Assembly: GCA_964446935.1 (NCBI GenBank)
Contig: CAYUQI010000014.1
Span: forward strand, 1-44,267
Direction of reading: 5' to 3'
DNA: 44,267 nt
Source of the DNA: UASB124 sp964446935
GTDB taxonomy: Bacteria; Babelota; Babeliae; Babelales; RVW-14
Shown here: positions 25,411 to 34,018 of the stretch, one piece after another
Layout: every line of letters begins with the position of its first letter
Position numbering within the stretch: position 1 is the first letter of the stretch
Notes under the pieces: generated by a model
Databases searched by the model: none
The model's input: only the letters and a program-made list of their open reading frames with translations
Told to the model about the DNA's origin: nothing
Made by a program: the position numbers and the translations under genes

Positions 25411-26442
25411 ATATATCCATCCCGTAACCAGGCTCATCGTTGCAATCAAAAGCCATGGCAATGAGATCATGCAGTGCAAAAACAATACAACAAACGCAAA
25501 CATCATCAATGAAAGCAACGACACAAAGCCTAAGATTTGATACTTTCCCCACCCTTTTCTTTGTAGATAAATTGAAAAGTGGTGGGGACTTCCTTTATAA
25601 AAAGGAATCCCAAGCCTAGTCCGTATAACGAATAAACCTATACCTTCAAGCAACGGAACAAACAAAACAAGACATGGTATCAAAAAAACCACCAACAATG
25701 GTTGTACGAACTGATATACGGTACCAACAGCACCACCAAAAGGTACAATAAACAACGACCTGTCCCAATCTAAAAGCAGCGGAATTGCTGCCAAAAAACC
25801 ACCAATAAATAATGATCCTGCATCGCCTAGATAAATTCTTGCCGGCGGCCTATTGTACACTAAAAACGAAGCTACTGATCCAATAAATGCCGCAAGTAAC
25901 AAGCTGGTTGTATATTTACCGGCAATAAACGCCAGAATCCCAAACATTGTAGCAGCCAGTAAGGCAAGTGTTGCGCAAAGCCCATCCATAACATCAACAA
26001 GGTTGAATGCATTAATAACTGACAATATCCAGAACATCGACAAAAAAATATTAAAAAACGACGAAAAAAAAGGAGTCTTAAGGGAAAACTCACCCTTCAT
26101 AAAACAGAGTGCTGCAATGAATTGCCCAAAAAATTTCTGACCTGGTTTAAGAACTTTTAAATCATCAACAAGCCCGACAAAAAGAAGCAAGGTTGTCCCA
26201 AGCAAGAGCCATAAAATTTGATTTTCAAAAGGAAAACACAAACCAAGCGTTGTAATGAAAGGAACAAAGACAGCAACTCCTCCTAAATAAGGAATTGGGT
26301 CTTTTTGATGTTTCAGATGTCCGTCAGGAGCGTCTAAAAATCCAATTTTTTTTGCAGCACGAATAATTATAGGTAAAAGATATACGCCCAATAAAAATGA
26401 AAAAAACAATGCAAAGAAATGTCGCACGAGCACAGCATGCAT
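25396..26442 (-). CDS. WecA/MraY-type undecaprenyl-phosphate sugar-1-phosphate transferase
   Basis: The protein has 348 residues with GAGGGAG upstream of ATG 26442. It is a polytopic membrane protein of glycosyltransferase family 4. GFLDAPDGHLKHQKDPIPYLGG, LVDDLK, the catalytic NAFNLVDVMDGL, YLGDAGSLFIGG and a late SPHHFSIYL (HHH-type motif) fit WecA/TagO/RgpG better than MraY. It moves a sugar-1-phosphate to undecaprenyl phosphate to start a surface glycan. It is 25 bp after lpxK at the end of the nusA-infB operon, a location linking it to envelope synthesis. Confidence 0.88.
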   Translation of the reverse strand: MHAVLVRHFFALFFSFLLGVYLLPIIIRAAKKIGFLDAPDGHLKHQKDPIPYLGGVAVFVPFITTLGLCFPFENQILWLLLGTTLLLFVGLVDDLKVLKPGQKFFGQFIAALCFMKGEFSLKTPFFSSFFNIFLSMFWILSVINAFNLVDVMDGLCATLALLAATMFGILAFIAGKYTTSLLLAAFIGSVASFLVYNRPPARIYLGDAGSLFIGGFLAAIPLLLDWDRSLFIVPFGGAVGTVYQFVQPLLVVFLIPCLVLFVPLLEGIGLFVIRTRLGIPFYKGSPHHFSIYLQRKGWGKYQILGFVSLLSLMMFAFVVLFLHCMISLPWLLIATMSLVTGWIYLIFF

Positions 26443-26467
26443 GATACTACTCCCTCAATACTAATCT

Positions 26468-27535
26468 CTATTTTTCTAACATATGTCGAAGAACATTCAT
26501 AAAATTATCATACTCGTGAGACGATAAAAATTCAAATTCAACCCGAAGAACATGCCACGGGAATAATCTCCATTCAACACACTGAGAAAGTAAAGGCTCA
26601 AGCTTAACCCAATCTTTTGCGGTTGTGACAATACCATCACAATGATGCATTTGAGCACCATCAATAATTTTTTTAATATCTCGTATTGTGTATTCATGAT
26701 GATCCCCAAACTGTATGGAATCACCAATAATAACCCCACACTGCTTTACTGAAGCAAGGACTCCAGAAAAAGATCCAACTCCAGCGCAAACAAAAAATCG
26801 TTTATCTTTTAAGTCATCTGTTTGGACAGGGGTCTGATTATGATAAAAAATACCATGCGGCACATGTGCGCCCATAAAAATATGATCTTTATCAAAATCA
26901 TGAAGCAGCGTTTGCCTAATATGTAACCGCTGCGTCTGACTTAGCATATTTGCATGGGTAATAATGATAATATCAGCTCGATGATAGTCTGTTTCACGTA
27001 AACGACCAACAGGCAAACAGTGCCCATTATCAAATGGTGCTCGACCATCAAGCAGAAGAATTTCACAATTTTTTTGGACGTCAAAATTTTGATATGCATC
27101 ATCAAGAATAACGTAATCAATGTGATATTTGCCATCGCGCGCACGCGACTCTAAAAGCAAACAAGATTGTGCTCGGTTTTTACCAACTACAACAGGAACG
27201 TTGAGTGCCCGCGCATGCATCATTGCTTCATCACCACTCTGCTGTCGAGTTACCAACACCGTTCGCCCATCACTCACAAGTAAAGAATGTTTGCTTTTTT
27301 CTCCCAACCCACCATAACCACGCAAAACAATAGCCGAGTGTTGAGCCCTTAAAGTACGAACAAGGAAAGCCACCACAACCGACTTACCTGTCCCGCCCAC
27401 TGTTAGGTTGCCTACTGAGATAATTTTGAAAGGGAACGATCCTCGGTATTGTTGGCGCTGGTTGTACCAGCACCCAATTTTGAAACCAAGTCGATAAAGA
27501 AGCTCAAAAGGATATAAGAGAATCGAGAAAATCAC
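26468..27535 (-). CDS. lpxK: Tetraacyldisaccharide 4'-kinase
   Basis: The protein (355 aa) phosphorylates the lipid A disaccharide at position 4'. An N-terminal hydrophobic segment is followed by the P-loop GNLTVGGTGKS (about 42-52), RGYGG, SGDEAMM, the family signature LDDAYQN (usually LDDGFQH) and LPVGRLRE. The start is GTG at 27535, one base after the infB stop, so it is probably translated by coupling. Its presence indicates lipid A and therefore an outer membrane. Confidence 0.88.
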   Translation of the reverse strand: MIFSILLYPFELLYRLGFKIGCWYNQRQQYRGSFPFKIISVGNLTVGGTGKSVVVAFLVRTLRAQHSAIVLRGYGGLGEKSKHSLLVSDGRTVLVTRQQSGDEAMMHARALNVPVVVGKNRAQSCLLLESRARDGKYHIDYVILDDAYQNFDVQKNCEILLLDGRAPFDNGHCLPVGRLRETDYHRADIIIITHANMLSQTQRLHIRQTLLHDFDKDHIFMGAHVPHGIFYHNQTPVQTDDLKDKRFFVCAGVGSFSGVLASVKQCGVIIGDSIQFGDHHEYTIRDIKKIIDGAQMHHCDGIVTTAKDWVKLEPLLSQCVEWRLFPWHVLRVEFEFLSSHEYDNFMNVLRHMLEK

Positions 27536-27536
27536 G

Positions 27537-29798
27537 TTACTCGGCTTTTACCTCAGCATATACCACAACGGTATCGCCTTCTTGCCATTCATTAAAGCCA
27601 TCGGTTGTAAAACCACACTCATAACCAGCATGAATTTCTTTGACTGATTTTCGTTCACGTTGCAAGGTAGAAACCTTTGCTTCACCTATCTGCCGACCGC
27701 TACGCATACAAACAACTTTATTGCCGCGAGCTAGAACACCATCACGCATGTAACATCCGGCAATAATCCCAATGCCTTTAATATCAAATACCTTTTTGAC
27801 AACAGCCTCGCCAACTTTTGACCATGTCATAGCAACTTCTTTTTTAGATATGAGAAGCTTTTCTAGGCTTTCAACAAGCTCATAAATAATGTAATAAATT
27901 TGAATATCAACGTCTCTTTCTTTGGCCAGAAGCTGTGCATTTTTTTCCACGTGAACATGGAGCCCCAAAATCAGCGAATTGGTATTAGCTGCAAGTTCTA
28001 TGTCACCTTCGCTGATATCGCCAATGCCAGATGTAACAATATTAATCGGACACTTAATTTCTTTATGCTGTTTTATCAATTTATCAATAGAACCCATAAC
28101 AGCTTCTTTGGATCCACGTGTATCTGTTTTAATAATAAGATTAATATATTTTGAATCTGCTTGCTGCAAAGATTGTGTTTGCATACTTTGTAACGGAGCA
28201 ACCGGTTGCTCAAAACCTCTTTGAAATTTTGCTTCCGAATATTCATCATGAGAAACAACAGTAAGCCAATCACCAATTCCTGTAAAACGATCAAATCCAA
28301 CAACTTGAACCGGGGTTGATGGCAATGCTTGGGAGATGCGAGCTCCGGCCGTGTTAACCAAGATTCTTACTTTGCCAGTACTTGAGCCACAGATAAAAAA
28401 ATCACCTTGCTTAAGTGTTCCCTCTCTAACAATTACCGTCGCAACAGGGCCAAAACCCTTTTCCACGTGAGATTCAAGAACAAACGCTTTCGCAGGTGTA
28501 GAAACCTCTGACTTCAAATCCATCATTTGGGATTGCAAAACAATCATCTCCAATAATTCTTCAACCCCTTGTCCCGTTTTAGCGGAAATTGGAACGATAA
28601 TGGTCTGACCGCCCCATTCTTCAGGCATCAATTCATGCTGCGCAAGTTGACGCTTAACGGTTTCAATGGCTGATGGAGATTGAATTTTATCAATTTTATT
28701 AATTGCGATAATAATAGGAACCCCAGCAGCTTTGGCATGTTTAATAGCTTCAACTGTTTGAGGCTTAATACCATCATCAGCAGCAATAACAAGAATGGCT
28801 ATATCGGTAATTTTTGATCCGCGCTGACGCAGGTATGAGAAAGCTTCGTGACCCGGTGTATCTAAAAAGACAATCTTTCCGTGAGTGCTATCAACTTCCC
28901 ATGCACGAATATGTTGTGTAATTCCACCTTTTTCAGTCGCAGCAACATTCATCTTGCGGATATAATCAAGCAACGTTGTCTTGCCATGATCAACGTGCCC
29001 CATAACAACAACAACAGGCCAACGAGTAACCCCATGGGATTCCTTTTTGGCAAGCGTTTCTTTTTGTTCTGTTTTTGATTCTTTGGAGGTAACAGTAATA
29101 TTAAAAACATTTCCAAGTTCTTTGATTAAATCCGGTGTTAACAAATGGTTTCTATTGCAAACCATTCCTTTTCTTAATAGGGATAAAATCAAATCACCTG
29201 ACTGCTTACCAAACATATCGGCTACTTCAAAAAGAGGCATTGCTTTGTCTATAGTAACAGCAGTAATAGCTTCTTTAGGAACTTCACGAACAACAGGCTT
29301 GAATTTACGTCTTTTACGACGACGTGGTCCAGATGGCTGAGTAAACCCTGTTAATCCCGTTGTCTTTAAAAGATTTTTTATACGTTCTTGTTCACGATAC
29401 TCTTGGTCTTCCAAATCCTCAAACGTTTCAAGTTTTTTCGTTACTGCTGCAAGTTCTTTATGTTCAGGCTCATTTTTAATTATTTTTTCAGGTTCAGCAA
29501 CAATCACATTTTCCTTTGATGTAACACGTGACGCAACAACAGGTTCCACTTTAACAAGAGGCGTCTCTTGTTTAGGCGCTACTTTTGGCTCTTTACTATC
29601 AATTTTTTTTTCTTGGATTTTATGAGTTTTAGACGTGACAGCAGTTTTTTCTGACGCAAAAGATTCTTGTACATAAGATTGCATTTCATCCGTTAGAACA
29701 GCCATATGAGTTGCAACAGAAAAACCACCTTTTTTGAGTGCTGCAATCAAGTCTTTACTTGATACACCCAATTCTTTAGCTAATTCGTAAACACGCAT
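27537..29798 (-). CDS. infB: Translation initiation factor IF-2
   Basis: The protein has 753 residues and brings initiator tRNA to the ribosome as a GTPase. An IF2_N domain starts at residue 1 (MRVYELAKELGVSSKDL). A charged linker and a second N-terminal module (about 180-235) precede the GTPase: G1 GHVDHGKTT (267-275), G2 GGITQHI, G3 DTPGHE, G4 NKID (367-370) and G5 SAK. Domains II to IV follow to the end. It starts three bases after nusA, with AGGTGA in the nusA end as ribosome binding site. The nusA-infB order is conserved in bacteria. Confidence 0.97.
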   Translation of the reverse strand: MRVYELAKELGVSSKDLIAALKKGGFSVATHMAVLTDEMQSYVQESFASEKTAVTSKTHKIQEKKIDSKEPKVAPKQETPLVKVEPVVASRVTSKENVIVAEPEKIIKNEPEHKELAAVTKKLETFEDLEDQEYREQERIKNLLKTTGLTGFTQPSGPRRRKRRKFKPVVREVPKEAITAVTIDKAMPLFEVADMFGKQSGDLILSLLRKGMVCNRNHLLTPDLIKELGNVFNITVTSKESKTEQKETLAKKESHGVTRWPVVVVMGHVDHGKTTLLDYIRKMNVAATEKGGITQHIRAWEVDSTHGKIVFLDTPGHEAFSYLRQRGSKITDIAILVIAADDGIKPQTVEAIKHAKAAGVPIIIAINKIDKIQSPSAIETVKRQLAQHELMPEEWGGQTIIVPISAKTGQGVEELLEMIVLQSQMMDLKSEVSTPAKAFVLESHVEKGFGPVATVIVREGTLKQGDFFICGSSTGKVRILVNTAGARISQALPSTPVQVVGFDRFTGIGDWLTVVSHDEYSEAKFQRGFEQPVAPLQSMQTQSLQQADSKYINLIIKTDTRGSKEAVMGSIDKLIKQHKEIKCPINIVTSGIGDISEGDIELAANTNSLILGLHVHVEKNAQLLAKERDVDIQIYYIIYELVESLEKLLISKKEVAMTWSKVGEAVVKKVFDIKGIGIIAGCYMRDGVLARGNKVVCMRSGRQIGEAKVSTLQRERKSVKEIHAGYECGFTTDGFNEWQEGDTVVVYAEVKAE

Positions 29799-29801
29799 TC
29801 T

Positions 29802-30932
29802 TTATTCACCTGACTGTTTATCTTCATCTTTATGTTCAATTGAAATATCGTCCACATCAGATCGCTCTGATACTTCCTTTTGAATCTCATCTGAATACAT
29901 GCTTAAATCTTCTTGTGGAACAGAAAGATCTTGAAGTTGAATTTCTAACCCTACAAGTTTCGATGCTAACCCTATATTTTGACCCATTTTGCCTATAGCA
30001 AATGAACGTTGATCTGGAGCTAGCCATACAACAGCCTTGTTATCTTCAACCAACTCAACCTTATCAACTTCAGCAGGCTTGAGACTTGAACGAACCATTT
30101 TTTCCAATGAATCAGACCATTGAATTAAATCAATTTTCTCTTGCCCTAATTCACGCAAAATTGGTTTAATACGAGCCCCACCAATACCCACACAGGTCCC
30201 TACAGGGTCGATTTCCTTACGCGTAGAAACAACAGCAACTTTTGTTTTGTAACCAGGAATTCGAACAACCTTTTTAATCTCCACCAACCCTTCAAATACT
30301 TCGGGAATTTCTACTTCAAGCAACTTTTTAACAAAGTCTGCTGAAGCACGATCCAAAATCAATTGAAAGTCTCCTCTGGCAACAGGATAAACATCCTGAA
30401 GCAATGCGCGTATTGGATGACCAATGCGAACCTGCTCACCAGGAATACAGCCTTCATGAGGCAACAATGCAAGAACCTCGCCCAATTTAACAGCAAAGCC
30501 TGCACGTTCTTTCTTGTGCACAGTACCAGTAACAAGAGATCCCGCTTTATCTTTAAATTCATTAAAGACAGCCATCTGCTCAAGATCACGAATTTTGCTT
30601 GCAACAACTTGCTTAGCAGTCAATATCTCAATGCGTCCAACATCTTCCCCAAAAGGGACATGAATTACATCGTCTATTTTTGAAGAAGGTTCAATGATTT
30701 TTGCACGACGCAAAGAAATCTCATGATCTTCGTCTTGTACCGAAGCAACAACTTTTTTATCAGAAAAAACCTCTAAGCTTCCCGCTTTGCGATTAAAGGT
30801 AATGTGAAAAGGAACCCCAGGATATCGCTTAGCATATGCAGCCTTAATCCCCTCACAGACAATTTCGATAACTTTTTCGCGATCCAGACCACGTTCTTCA
30901 ACGAGCCCTTCAATGACATCTGCTAAATTCAC
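29802..30932 (-). CDS. nusA: Transcription termination/antitermination factor NusA
   Basis: The protein has 376 residues. The N-terminal RNA-polymerase-binding domain (about 1-125), an S1 domain (about 130-195, LVTGTVHKKERAGFAVKLG) and two KH domains (PGYKTKVAVVS, GVCVGIGGARIKPILREL, SFAIGKMGQNIGLASKL) are recognisable. It lacks the C-terminal acidic repeats of gamma-proteobacterial NusA. The start is GTG at 30932 with AAAGGG upstream. It heads the nusA-infB-lpxK-glycosyltransferase operon, and its upstream region abuts the oriC candidate. Confidence 0.95.
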   Translation of the reverse strand: MNLADVIEGLVEERGLDREKVIEIVCEGIKAAYAKRYPGVPFHITFNRKAGSLEVFSDKKVVASVQDEDHEISLRRAKIIEPSSKIDDVIHVPFGEDVGRIEILTAKQVVASKIRDLEQMAVFNEFKDKAGSLVTGTVHKKERAGFAVKLGEVLALLPHEGCIPGEQVRIGHPIRALLQDVYPVARGDFQLILDRASADFVKKLLEVEIPEVFEGLVEIKKVVRIPGYKTKVAVVSTRKEIDPVGTCVGIGGARIKPILRELGQEKIDLIQWSDSLEKMVRSSLKPAEVDKVELVEDNKAVVWLAPDQRSFAIGKMGQNIGLASKLVGLEIQLQDLSVPQEDLSMYSDEIQKEVSERSDVDDISIEHKDEDKQSGE

Positions 30933-31091
30933 GATAACAAGACCCTTTAAAAGCTAGAGATTTATACAAATTTATTTTGTTTAGTGTACGGCTAAAAACA
31001 AAAAAAGTGAAGTAAAGGCTGCTTTTGTACTCATCGTCTGGTTTTCTATCTGTATTTTTGAGGCAATACTTCTTTTTTATGTCATCGAAAG

Positions 31092-31415
31092 TTATCAACA
31101 ATGCCTATTATTATCTTACTATATAATATATATATAAATTAGTAGTAATAGGCGGCCGGAATTTTGTTGATAACTTTTTTAAAACATGGACTTTTGGCCT
31201 TTAAATTCGTGTTTTTCTCGACTTCCAAAATTGTTCATAACTATGTTCATAACTTGTTGATAACTGTTCATAACTTTTTTGCGGTATTGCAATTAATCGA
31301 TTGCTTCGTTTTTTTCGGGCAACGTCTTTGTAAGTTCCCTTGGAGCGGGCATTTTTTGATGGGGGTTGTTGGTTATAAACAACTTATGAACAAGTTATGA
31401 ACATAGTTATGAACA
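31092..31415. other. Candidate chromosomal replication origin (oriC)
   Basis: Ten DnaA-box-like 9-mers of the form TTAT(C/G/A)AACA occur in 324 bp. On the plus strand they are at 31092, 31373, 31384, 31395 and 31407. In inverted orientation they are at 31165, 31232, 31244, 31255 and 31265. Within each array the spacing is 10-12 bp, one helical turn, and the two arrays (31231-31274 and 31371-31416) are an imperfect inverted repeat. Between boxes 31092 and 31165 lies an A+T-rich stretch (31106-31150, 41 of 45 A/T). Four TAG/TAA trinucleotides (31140-31151) and a GC patch (31152-31159) follow, the order box, GC, DnaA-trio, AT seen in characterised unwinding regions. Strand composition flips here. 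The consensus TTATCCACA is not matched exactly, so this remains a strong prediction. Confidence 0.75.
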
Positions 31416-31543
31416 ATTCCCTGTAATAAAGAATATGGTTTTGTTTTAACTGATAGTAAGCATTTTTTGCATAAATTTTTCTCTTAGGATATTTTTCTTT
31501 GGGCTTTTCCCTGCCTACCTGAATAATGATTGTTGGGAGATAG

Positions 31544-31587
31544 CAACAACAAGAGGGGCGACCTGAAAGCCGCCCCTCTTGTTGTTG
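31544..31587. terminator. Long GC-rich hairpin after the SR/RGG protein gene
   Basis: CAACAACAAGAGGGGCG (31544-31560) pairs perfectly over 17 bp with 31571-31587 across a 10-nt loop, 42 bp beyond the stop of the gene at 31629. No T tract directly follows on the minus strand; on the plus strand a T-rich stretch comes about 20 bases later. It is a terminator or an insulating stem. The stretch 31416-31543 holds nothing else I can name. Confidence 0.55.
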
Positions 31588-31628
31588 TAGTATTTGTTGT
31601 TGTGTTTTTTTCTGGCTTATTTATTGTG

Positions 31629-33041
31629 TTAAGCCATTTCTTCCTCTTCTGCTGTTTCTGCTAAAGGGGCATCCTTTTCTTCGCCTTCGTCAAGATCTTG
31701 TGTTTCCATGCGTTTGCCGATTTTTGAAAGATCTTTTTGAGAGGCTTTTTTGTTAAATTCGTTGATTTTGCCCATGTCTTCTTCGTCTATGTCTTCTGTC
31801 ATAAGCTCACCGCCGCGACCCTTGGTCCCCTTAAGTGTATCTGCTTCACTTAATTCAATAGACGCAAGTTTGTTATCCTTTATGTCCTCATCGGTTATTT
31901 CTTCTCTCATTGCTCTTGGATTGTAGCCGGTGACAATGATCTCATCTGCAGTACGAGTTTGAAGAAGTACTCGAGTTCGTCCTCTCTCAACACGTTGAGG
32001 AGCTACGACAAGATCATAGACTTCTGGATCATCTTCTGTTCTTACATATACGGCAACATAAAGAGGTTTAGGGTCTGCAGCAGAAACAACGATATAAGGT
32101 TCAGGTGCAGTTGCTGCATACCAGAGAGCAGCTAAGCCCCATGCTGGCCAATAGTAACCAAAGTATGGATCGTACCAGCTGTAGAAGAATGGATTATACC
32201 ACCATCCCCCGTACCACCATAATCCCCATCCAGGATAAAAGAAGCCACCCCAGCCGAACGCTAAACCGGGACCCCAGTATCTTGCATAAGCCCATGGGTG
32301 ATTGTAGAAATCTCTATGTTCGTGGTGATAATGTCCTCTGTCGTGATGTCCATGACCATGTCCGCCACGTCCACCACCTCTACCTCCACCACGACCTCCG
32401 CGGCCGCCTTTGCGGCCACCCTTCTTGCCACCTTTGGCGGAACGGCTACCTTTCTTGCCACTTCTTTTTCCGCTTTTTACAGAGCGTGAACCCTTTTTAC
32501 TGCTTTTTTTACCACTCTTTACTGTGCGTGTGCCTTTTTTACCACTTTTTACAGAGCGACTGCCTTTCTTGCTGCTTACTGTACGGCTGCCTTTTTTACT
32601 ACTTTTAACAGTTCTTCCGCTTTTGCCAGCTTTGCTACTTTTTACAGAGCTACTTCTTCCTTTTTTGCTACTCATTGATCGACTGCTTTTTCCGCTTGTG
32701 CTGCCTTTAAAACTTGATTTACTACCTCTTGATGATGAGCGTGACATTGAACGAGATGCACTGCTGCGAGAAGATGAACGAGACATTGAACGGGATGAAC
32801 CACCTCTTGATGATGAACGTGACATTGAGCGTGATGAGCCACTACTTCTTCCGCCCCCTCCGCTGCTTCTACCACCCCCTCCACCGCTCCTAGCGAGCTT
32901 TTGTATCGATGCTCCCGGGAGTGTTAATTCTTCAGAGGGCTTGCAGGTATCGCCCGCAATGAGACTACCCATTGCAAAAAGGCCCAAGATTAAGCCTAAC
33001 ACCGGCTTTTTCTTTGAGCCTGAACTGGAATTATCCATCAT
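31629..33041 (-). CDS. Low-complexity SR/RGG/aromatic-repeat protein with signal anchor
   Basis: The protein has 470 residues with AAGGAG four bases before ATG 33041. The order is: hydrophobic signal or anchor (13-30); Gly/Ser linker (52-70); Ser-Arg repeats such as SRSMSRSSSR, repeated three times (70-105); a Lys/Ser/Gly stretch of KKGSRSVKSGKK-type repeats (120-205); RGG repeats (207-227); a His-rich patch (228-243); a Trp/Tyr/Gly/Phe-rich stretch (245-310); a short region that may fold (315-370, YIVVSAADPKPLYVAVYVR); and an acidic tail (about 385-470). I recognise no family. The charge block design, strongly basic then strongly acidic, resembles disordered RNA-binding or condensate-forming proteins. 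If exported it could be a surface or host-directed protein. Confidence 0.8.
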   Translation of the reverse strand: MMDNSSSGSKKKPVLGLILGLFAMGSLIAGDTCKPSEELTLPGASIQKLARSGGGGGRSSGGGGRSSGSSRSMSRSSSRGGSSRSMSRSSSRSSASRSMSRSSSRGSKSSFKGSTSGKSSRSMSSKKGRSSSVKSSKAGKSGRTVKSSKKGSRTVSSKKGSRSVKSGKKGTRTVKSGKKSSKKGSRSVKSGKRSGKKGSRSAKGGKKGGRKGGRGGRGGGRGGGRGGHGHGHHDRGHYHHEHRDFYNHPWAYARYWGPGLAFGWGGFFYPGWGLWWYGGWWYNPFFYSWYDPYFGYYWPAWGLAALWYAATAPEPYIVVSAADPKPLYVAVYVRTEDDPEVYDLVVAPQRVERGRTRVLLQTRTADEIIVTGYNPRAMREEITDEDIKDNKLASIELSEADTLKGTKGRGGELMTEDIDEEDMGKINEFNKKASQKDLSKIGKRMETQDLDEGEEKDAPLAETAEEEEMA

Positions 33042-33170
33042 AAGGCTCCTTTCTCCTTACAAATATGAAATTAACGCCTTAATACTAATTTCAATTTATC
33101 AATTTATATAATGAAGATGCAATATTTCACGAAAGAAGTTTTTTGGGAATGTTGAGAGGAAAAAGAAATG

Positions 33171-33216
33171 AAAAAAGCATAAAATGTGAGTAAATGTTCA
33201 CATTTTATGCTTTTTT
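33171..33216. terminator. Bidirectional terminator after the SOD operon
   Basis: A perfect 19-bp stem (AAAAAAGCATAAAATGTGA at 33171-33189 with its complement at 33198-33216) has T runs at the 3' end on both strands. It lies 28 bp after the SOD stop. Confidence 0.9.
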
Positions 33217-33244
33217 ATGATGCTTGTTTTCAGAAATTTGATTT

Positions 33245-34018
33245 TTATGACAGCGCTTTGAGCCCATCACTATAAAGTTTTTTAACAAACTTCCAGTTAA
33301 TGATGTTCCACCACCCGGTGACAAAATCAGCACGTTTATTGCGATATTTCAGGTAATATGCATGTTCCCATATATCCAAGACAAGGAGTGGGTACAGCCC
33401 TTGGGCCATAGGGGTGTCATGGTTGAGCGTTGCAATGATTGTTAATTTTTTTGATGGTGTAAGACAGAGCCATATCCACCCACTTCCAACATGTCCGAGA
33501 GCAATTTTTTCAAATTGTTCTTTGAATGATTGAAATGATCCAAAATTTTTGTTGATCTCGGCGAGTAAGGAAGTTTCTGGCTCTAACCCACCTTGTGGGG
33601 AAAGTGTATTCCAGAAGAGCATGTGATTAAAATGACCGCCGCCATTATTTCGTACTTTATCACGAATATCGGCAGGTAGGGTGTTAAGGTTGGTAAGTAA
33701 TGTTTCAAGTGTATATGTTTTAAATTCTGGATGAGCTTCTAATGCTTTGTTGAGATTATCAATATAACTTTGATGGTGTTTGGTGTGATGAATAGTTAGG
33801 GTTTCGGCGTCAATGTATGGTTCCAAGGCATTATAGGCAAAGGGTAATGATGGAAGTTTGTATGGATAATTAACATCGTAGATTGAAAATATAGATGGGT
33901 GTATATGTTTAAAGCGTGAAAAAATACAAGAATCTTTTCGACAACGAAAGTAGGTAATAAAGAATACAATAACTATGATAGTTAACAATAAAGGCATATA
34001 GGAACAAGGGCATTTCAT
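33245..34018 (-). CDS. Membrane-anchored Fe/Mn superoxide dismutase
   Basis: The protein has 257 residues. ATG at 34018 has AAAGGAG upstream and overlaps the stop of the preceding gene as ATGA. A membrane segment (about 8-24, MPLLLTIIVIVFFITYF) and a linker precede a full SOD domain starting YKLPSLPFAYNALEPYI. The metal ligands are His77 (in TIHHTKHH), His132 (in GGGHFNHMLFW), Asp215 and His219 (in LDIWEHAYYLKYRN). SOD converts superoxide to peroxide and oxygen. The anchor places the enzyme outside the cytoplasmic membrane, where it would meet host-derived superoxide. Iron or manganese preference cannot be settled by eye. Confidence 0.92.
   Translation of the reverse strand: MKCPCSYMPLLLTIIVIVFFITYFRCRKDSCIFSRFKHIHPSIFSIYDVNYPYKLPSLPFAYNALEPYIDAETLTIHHTKHHQSYIDNLNKALEAHPEFKTYTLETLLTNLNTLPADIRDKVRNNGGGHFNHMLFWNTLSPQGGLEPETSLLAEINKNFGSFQSFKEQFEKIALGHVGSGWIWLCLTPSKKLTIIATLNHDTPMAQGLYPLLVLDIWEHAYYLKYRNKRADFVTGWWNIINWKFVKKLYSDGLKALS

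Noticed and set aside
31164..31400. 78-codon open frame across the origin candidate
   Set aside because: It runs through the box arrays, has no ribosome binding site and its composition mirrors the repeats.
31231..31416. CRISPR-like or iteron array
   Set aside because: The repeats are 9-mers spaced one helical turn apart in two opposite orientations, with no unique spacers of constant 25-40 nt and no cas genes or replication initiator gene nearby.
32105..33111. Long plus-strand frames opposite the SR/RGG gene
   Set aside because: Low-complexity repeats (Leu/Pro/Phe-rich) arise as the complement of Ser/Arg/Lys/Gly codons; the minus-strand frame has the ribosome binding site and signal peptide.
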